Shown here in pieces: positions 13,318 to 16,790 of a DNA stretch of 16,790 nucleotides. How positions within the stretch are numbered: position 1 is the stretch's first letter; each line of letters begins with the position of its first letter. The notes beneath the pieces were generated by a model. That model was not told the DNA's origin and searched no databases. It saw only the letters and a program-made list of their open reading frames with translations. The stretch is from DATCVA01 sp036567205 (GTDB lineage Bacteria; Pseudomonadota; Gammaproteobacteria; Burkholderiales; Burkholderiaceae_B): positions 1 to 16,790 of the forward strand of contig DATCVA010000014.1 in NCBI GenBank assembly GCA_036567205.1, given 5' to 3'. The translations under genes were made by a program, and so were the position numbers.

Positions 13318-13347
13318 TTGGATACGCCGGCAAGGATTTGCTATGCT
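13318..13347 (+). promoter_or_regulatory. Candidate promoter of gmk-rpoZ-spoT
   Basis: TTGGAT (13318-13323) and TATGCT (13342-13347) are 18 bases apart. The start would be near 13354, giving a leader of about 24 bases before gmk. The 108-base gap also contains a GGTTTT...AAAACC run that might act as a weak terminator for the gene before it. Confidence 0.45.
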
Positions 13348-13377
13348 GTCTGCCTTCTTTATTACTGTTAAATAACC

Positions 13378-14013
13378 ATGTCATCTAATTCCGGCAGTAT
13401 TTTCATGGTGGTAGCCCCTAGCGGCGCCGGCAAATCAAGCCTGGTCAATGCCCTGCTGGCCCAGGACCCGGATGTCATGCTTTCCATCTCGTGCACGACA
13501 CGCGATCCGCGGCCTGGCGAAGAAGAAGCGAAGCACTATCGTTTTGTCAGCAAAGATGACTTCATCGCCATGCGCGAAAACGATGCTCTGCTAGAGTGGG
13601 CCGAGGTGCACGGTAATTTTTACGGCACGCCTCGCGACCGCATCGAAGAAGCTATCCTGCAAGGGCGCGATGTGCTGCTTGAAATCGATTGGCAAGGCGC
13701 CCGCCAAATTGTGCAGCATTATCCCAATGCCATCGGCATTTTTATTCTGCCACCGTCGATCGAAGCCCTTGAGGCGCGGCTTCTTAATCGAGGCCAGGAC
13801 GCGCCTCATGTAATTTCAAAGCGATTGCTGGCCGCGGGAAGCGAAATGTCGCACGCGTCAGAGTGTCAATATGTTATTATTAATCAAGAATTTAGCACTG
13901 CTTTATTACAGCTTCAGCAAATAGTTGCGGCAACGCGCTTGCGTTATCCGGTTCAGTTTGCCCGCAACACCGAACTTTTCTCCCAATTAGGCATAAGCAA
14001 AACATCTGCCTAA
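13378..14013 (+). CDS. gmk: Guanylate kinase
   Basis: A 211-residue cytoplasmic enzyme that phosphorylates GMP to GDP with ATP, essential for GTP supply. The P-loop is APSGAGKS (13-20). The GMP-binding region follows in order: SCTTRDPRPGEEEAKHYRF, then LLEWAEVHGNFYGTP, then LLEIDWQGARQI. The lid and LLNRG segments are present, and the length is typical. It shares a transcription unit with rpoZ (30-base gap) and spoT, as in many proteobacteria, which ties GTP production to the alarmone enzyme that uses it. No clear Shine-Dalgarno precedes the ATG at 13378. Confidence 0.95.
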   Translation: MSSNSGSIFMVVAPSGAGKSSLVNALLAQDPDVMLSISCTTRDPRPGEEEAKHYRFVSKDDFIAMRENDALLEWAEVHGNFYGTPRDRIEEAILQGRDVLLEIDWQGARQIVQHYPNAIGIFILPPSIEALEARLLNRGQDAPHVISKRLLAAGSEMSHASECQYVIINQEFSTALLQLQQIVAATRLRYPVQFARNTELFSQLGISKTSA

Positions 14014-14043
14014 GGCCCCCGCAATTTTATTTAGGATACCTAT

Positions 14044-14250
14044 ATGGCTCGCATTACCGTCGAAGATTGTCTTGAAAAAATCCCTAACCGCTTCAATCTT
14101 ACTTTAGCAGCTACCTACCGTGCACGTGAACTTGCACAAGGTCATGAGGCCCGTATCGACAGCAATAAAGACAAACCCACCGTTATCGCTTTACGCGAAA
14201 TCGCTGCAGGAGTAACCGGCCTCGAAATGTTGCGTAAAGTCCCGACCTAA
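14044..14250 (+). CDS. rpoZ: RNA polymerase omega subunit
   Basis: A 68-residue omega subunit, which helps fold and hold the beta' subunit and is part of the ppGpp-binding site 1 of RNA polymerase in proteobacteria. The sequence starts MARITVEDCLEKIPNRFNLT, then has AATYRARELAQG and the KPTVIALREIAAG segment, all family hallmarks. The length is short for omega (E. coli 91) but usual for betaproteobacteria. AGGA lies 7 bases before the ATG. Its place between gmk and spoT links the ppGpp maker to a ppGpp target. Confidence 0.95.
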   Translation: MARITVEDCLEKIPNRFNLTLAATYRARELAQGHEARIDSNKDKPTVIALREIAAGVTGLEMLRKVPT

Positions 14251-14270
14251 CATCACGTACGGGTAAGCTC

Positions 14271-16541
14271 ATGGCGTTTTCAGGTTTACGTGGTGCTTCA
14301 TCGGGGCTTTTGGCCGTCTTAAAAAAAGGCCCGCGCCTGCGCAGACGCAAGGCCAAAGTTCCAACCACGTCCCTTTTAAACGCTGAAACGCCTCCCAATA
14401 CAATAGCGTCGCTTGCTCCGCTAACAAAAATCATCAGTCAGTACCTCGATCCTAAAGAGGTCGAGCGCGTCAAGGAAGCCTACCGATTTTCCGATCAGGC
14501 TCACCTGGGCCAGTTTCGCGCCAGCGGCGAACCCTATATATCGCACCCCATTGCAGTAACCGAAATTTGCGCCGGGTGGAAACTCGACACCGATTCGCTT
14601 ATGGCTGCGCTGTTGCACGACGTAATGGAAGACCAGAACGTCCCCAAACAGGAACTGGCTGAACGCTTTGGACCCGATGTCGCCGAAATTGTCGACGGCT
14701 TGTCCAAACTCGATCGCCTGGAATTTGCCACCAAAGCCGAGCAACAGGCCGAAAGTTTTCGCAAGATGCTATTGGCGATGGCGCGCGACGTACGCGTTAT
14801 CCTGATCAAACTTGCCGACCGGCTTCACAATATGCGTACACTTGGGGCCGTCAGCCCCGAAAAAAGGCGTCGTATTGCGCGTGAAACCCTTGAAATCTAT
14901 ACCCCCATCGCGCACCGGCTAGGCCTCAATGCATTGTTTCGCGAAATGCAAGACTTATGTTTCCAGGCGATCTATCCAAACCGTTACCACGTCCTGCATA
15001 AAGCTATTATGGCAGCGCGTGGAAATCGCCGGGAAGTACTCAGCAAAATCACCGATGCTGTTAAGGTTGCCCTACCCGCAGCGGGTATCGAGGCCGAAGT
15101 TACCGGACGCGAAAAATCGCTCTACAGCATCTACACGAAAATGGTCGAACAAAAAAAATCATTTTCAGACGTACTGGATATCTATGGCTTCCGTGTGGTG
15201 GTGCACACGCTGCCCGAATGTTATTTAGCCCTGGGCACCCTGCATCAGCTTTATCGCCCAGTGCCCGGCAAGTTCAAAGACTATATTGCCATCCCGAAAT
15301 TAAATGGCTATCAGTCATTACATACGTCTTTGGTGGGCCCTTACGGAACTCCGGTCGAGTTCCAGTTTCGCACCCGCGATATGGACCACGTCGCCGAAGA
15401 AGGCGTGGCCTCGCATTGGCTTTACAAAGAAGACCAGGCCACGCTAAATACGCTGCAAAAAAAGACGCATCAATGGCTGCAATCGCTGCTCGATATTCAA
15501 AGCCAAACCGGCGACTCAGGCGAGTTCCTCGAACACGTCAAGGTCGATCTATTCCCTGATTCGGTTTATGTCTTTACTCCGCGCGGCAAAATTATTTCGC
15601 TGCCTCGCGGAGCCACTCCGGTCGACTTTGCCTATTCCATACATACCGATATTGGCAACCAGGCAATCGCCTGCAAGATCAATGGCGAATTCGCCCCCTT
15701 GCGCACCGAGCTCAGTAGCGGCGACGCGATCGATATTATTACTTCCGCTGCATCGCGCCCAAGCGCGCAATGGCTGAACTATGTTCGTACCGGCCGTGCC
15801 CGTTCAGAAATCCGCCATTATCTGCGAACCGTAAAGTACGAGGAGTCTGTGGCCTTTGGCCAGCGCCTGCTTAATCAAGCCTTCGATCTGCTGCGTTTGC
15901 CCCACCCTGACTCTAACGACCCCGAATGGGACAAGTTGGCAAAAAGTTCCGGAGCAAGTTCTCGTGATGAAATTCTTGCCGACATCGGTTTGGGAAAACG
16001 TTTGGCAGCTGTCGTAGCCCGGCGTTTCGCCCCGGAAAACTCCATGCTGGCCACCACCGCAGCGGCTGTCGACGAAATGACCTCTGCTGCCAATGCGCCC
16101 ATTCTTATTCAAGGCAATGAAGGCCAGGCTGTTCAACTGGCCCCCTGTTGCGGGCCTCTTCCCGGAGACGCCATCATTGGCGGCATTCGTCTGGGCCATG
16201 GCCTGGTCGTTCACATGGAAGAGTGTGCCGTCGCCCAGCGCCAACGTGCCAAAGAACCTGAACGCTGGATACCGGTTATATGGGACACCACCACCGCACG
16301 CCATCTTACTACCCGCCTGGACGTTACCGTTATTAACGAACGGGGCGTGCTGGGCCGTCTTGCGGCTGAAATTACCGAGGCAGACTCCAACATCCTGCAC
16401 TTAACCATGCAGGACGATGCGGCTGCAACCGGGCTTTTGCACCTGACAGTGCAGGTAGACAGCCGCAAGCACCTGGCCCAGGTCATTCGGGCCATTCGCC
16501 ACGTACCGCAAGTGCAAAAAATAGTCAGGGTAAAAGGCTGA
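14271..16541 (+). CDS. spoT: Bifunctional (p)ppGpp synthetase/hydrolase SpoT
   Basis: A 756-residue RSH protein that makes and degrades the alarmones ppGpp and pppGpp. The hydrolase domain is intact: His92 in YISHPIAV, the HD pair His116-Asp117 in LLHDVMED and Asp183 in LADRLHNMRT. The synthetase domain includes GREKSLYSIYTKM, DIYGFRVVV and KFKDYIAIPKLNGYQSLHT. Lys-Phe-Lys-Asp at 334-337 is the basic form of the RxKD motif found in bifunctional enzymes, rather than the acidic ExDD of RelA. TGS covers about 427-491, the conserved-cysteine element LAPCCGPLPGD is at 624-632 and ACT at about 680-755. Compared with E. coli SpoT (702 aa) it has an N-terminal extension of about 45 residues with a basic patch (PRLRRRKAK). 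The start follows rpoZ by 20 bases; GGGTAAG lies just before the ATG. Confidence 0.95.
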   Translation: MAFSGLRGASSGLLAVLKKGPRLRRRKAKVPTTSLLNAETPPNTIASLAPLTKIISQYLDPKEVERVKEAYRFSDQAHLGQFRASGEPYISHPIAVTEICAGWKLDTDSLMAALLHDVMEDQNVPKQELAERFGPDVAEIVDGLSKLDRLEFATKAEQQAESFRKMLLAMARDVRVILIKLADRLHNMRTLGAVSPEKRRRIARETLEIYTPIAHRLGLNALFREMQDLCFQAIYPNRYHVLHKAIMAARGNRREVLSKITDAVKVALPAAGIEAEVTGREKSLYSIYTKMVEQKKSFSDVLDIYGFRVVVHTLPECYLALGTLHQLYRPVPGKFKDYIAIPKLNGYQSLHTSLVGPYGTPVEFQFRTRDMDHVAEEGVASHWLYKEDQATLNTLQKKTHQWLQSLLDIQSQTGDSGEFLEHVKVDLFPDSVYVFTPRGKIISLPRGATPVDFAYSIHTDIGNQAIACKINGEFAPLRTELSSGDAIDIITSAASRPSAQWLNYVRTGRARSEIRHYLRTVKYEESVAFGQRLLNQAFDLLRLPHPDSNDPEWDKLAKSSGASSRDEILADIGLGKRLAAVVARRFAPENSMLATTAAAVDEMTSAANAPILIQGNEGQAVQLAPCCGPLPGDAIIGGIRLGHGLVVHMEECAVAQRQRAKEPERWIPVIWDTTTARHLTTRLDVTVINERGVLGRLAAEITEADSNILHLTMQDDAAATGLLHLTVQVDSRKHLAQVIRAIRHVPQVQKIVRVKG

Positions 16542-16620
16542 TACCGTACAGCGCCAGGCCATAAGCAAGCACTCCGTCGGCCAGGCCCCTGAAAAAAGGG
16601 CGCATCATTTCACTGCTCAT

Positions 16621-16790
16621 TTATGGCTTGAACGAGTTAATGAAGATCGCAGGGTCCACACGTGTATTATTCAGGCTGACATTCCAGTGCAAATGCGGCC
16701 CAGTCGCGCGGCCCGTGGCGCCAACATTTCCAATAACTTCTCCTCGTTTAACGGTCTGGCCTACCTGAACCTTAAACTCGGACAAATGGC
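16621..16790 (-). CDS. M23 family metallopeptidase, C-terminal part
   Basis: The last 56 codons of a lysostaphin-type (M23) peptidase, read leftward and ending at the TAA at 16621-16623; the rest lies beyond the window. The visible part reads HLSEFKVQVGQTVKRGEVIG followed by NVGATGRATGPHLHWNVSLN and ends RVDPAIFINSFKP. The GxTGRATGPHLHW motif holds the HxH zinc ligand pair, and the GQxVxRGExIG element is a standard M23 landmark. Such enzymes cut peptidoglycan cross-links in the periplasm, or act as inactive amidase activators (NlpD/EnvC); with HLH present this one may be catalytic, though the first zinc ligand is outside the window. It converges on spoT with a 79-base gap. Confidence 0.9.
   Translation of the reverse strand, partial: HLSEFKVQVGQTVKRGEVIGNVGATGRATGPHLHWNVSLNNTRVDPAIFINSFKP

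Noticed and set aside
16582..16603. CCCCTGAAAAAAGGG-type element between spoT and the M23 gene as a shared terminator
   Set aside because: The stem is only about 4 bp, too weak to call.
1..16790. CRISPR array, tRNA, insertion sequence, toxin-antitoxin or defence system
   Set aside because: No spaced repeats, cloverleaf-like gene, transposase motif or defence enzyme motif was seen on either strand.

Overview
The window looks like a chromosomal segment of a betaproteobacterium, most likely of the Alcaligenaceae (Bordetella/Pusillimonas-type relatives). This is an inference from three things: the gmk-rpoZ-spoT block, a BktB-type thiolase that reads very close to Cupriavidus/Bordetella versions as I remember them, and the mix of families. 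I saw no tRNA, rRNA, CRISPR array, insertion sequence or transposase. Two genes that run off the window were recovered by direct translation: the start of an RND efflux adaptor (1-421, minus) and the end of an M23 peptidase (16621-16790, minus).

Region 1 (1-2250) is an envelope and stress area: the RND adaptor, then a BON-domain lipoprotein on the opposite strand, then a convergent minus-strand pair encoding a glycine-zipper stress-type protein and a DUF883 (ElaB/YqjD-like) protein. Region 2 (2222-5171) is a tightly coupled minus-strand operon with the same order as Escherichia coli ybhP-ybhO(clsB)-ybhN: an EEP-fold phosphodiesterase, a PLD-type cardiolipin synthase and a UPF0104 membrane protein. 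The genes are joined by ATGA and TAATG overlaps and followed by hairpins with a T-tract. Region 3 (5296-8190) is a complete ABC importer of the TrpX/TrpY/COG1101 class (binding protein, permease, ATPase). It has a hairpin in the gap after the binding-protein gene and a perfect 8+1+8 palindrome in its promoter region.

Region 4 (8202-10348) carries a spermidine-synthase-like methyltransferase-fold protein and the beta-ketothiolase bktB, separated by a clear hairpin terminator. Region 5 (10387-11370) is the least ordinary part. It has two small minus-strand genes that look like orphans, a 77-aa cysteine-rich protein and a 68-aa tryptophan-rich protein, set among a cluster of small dyad symmetries. 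Region 6 (11369-16541, plus strand) holds exodeoxyribonuclease III, a PmtA-like methyltransferase, a 103-aa unknown acidic protein, and the stringent-response block guanylate kinase, RNA polymerase omega and bifunctional SpoT. The M23 peptidase converges on spoT.

Most of the window is ordinary chromosome. I do not see a convincing new multi-gene defence or mobile system. The best leads are the palindromic operator of the ABC importer, the two small orphan genes between bktB and xth, the 103-aa unknown before gmk, and several strong hairpins in leaders and intergenic gaps. All promoter and terminator calls were made by eye.
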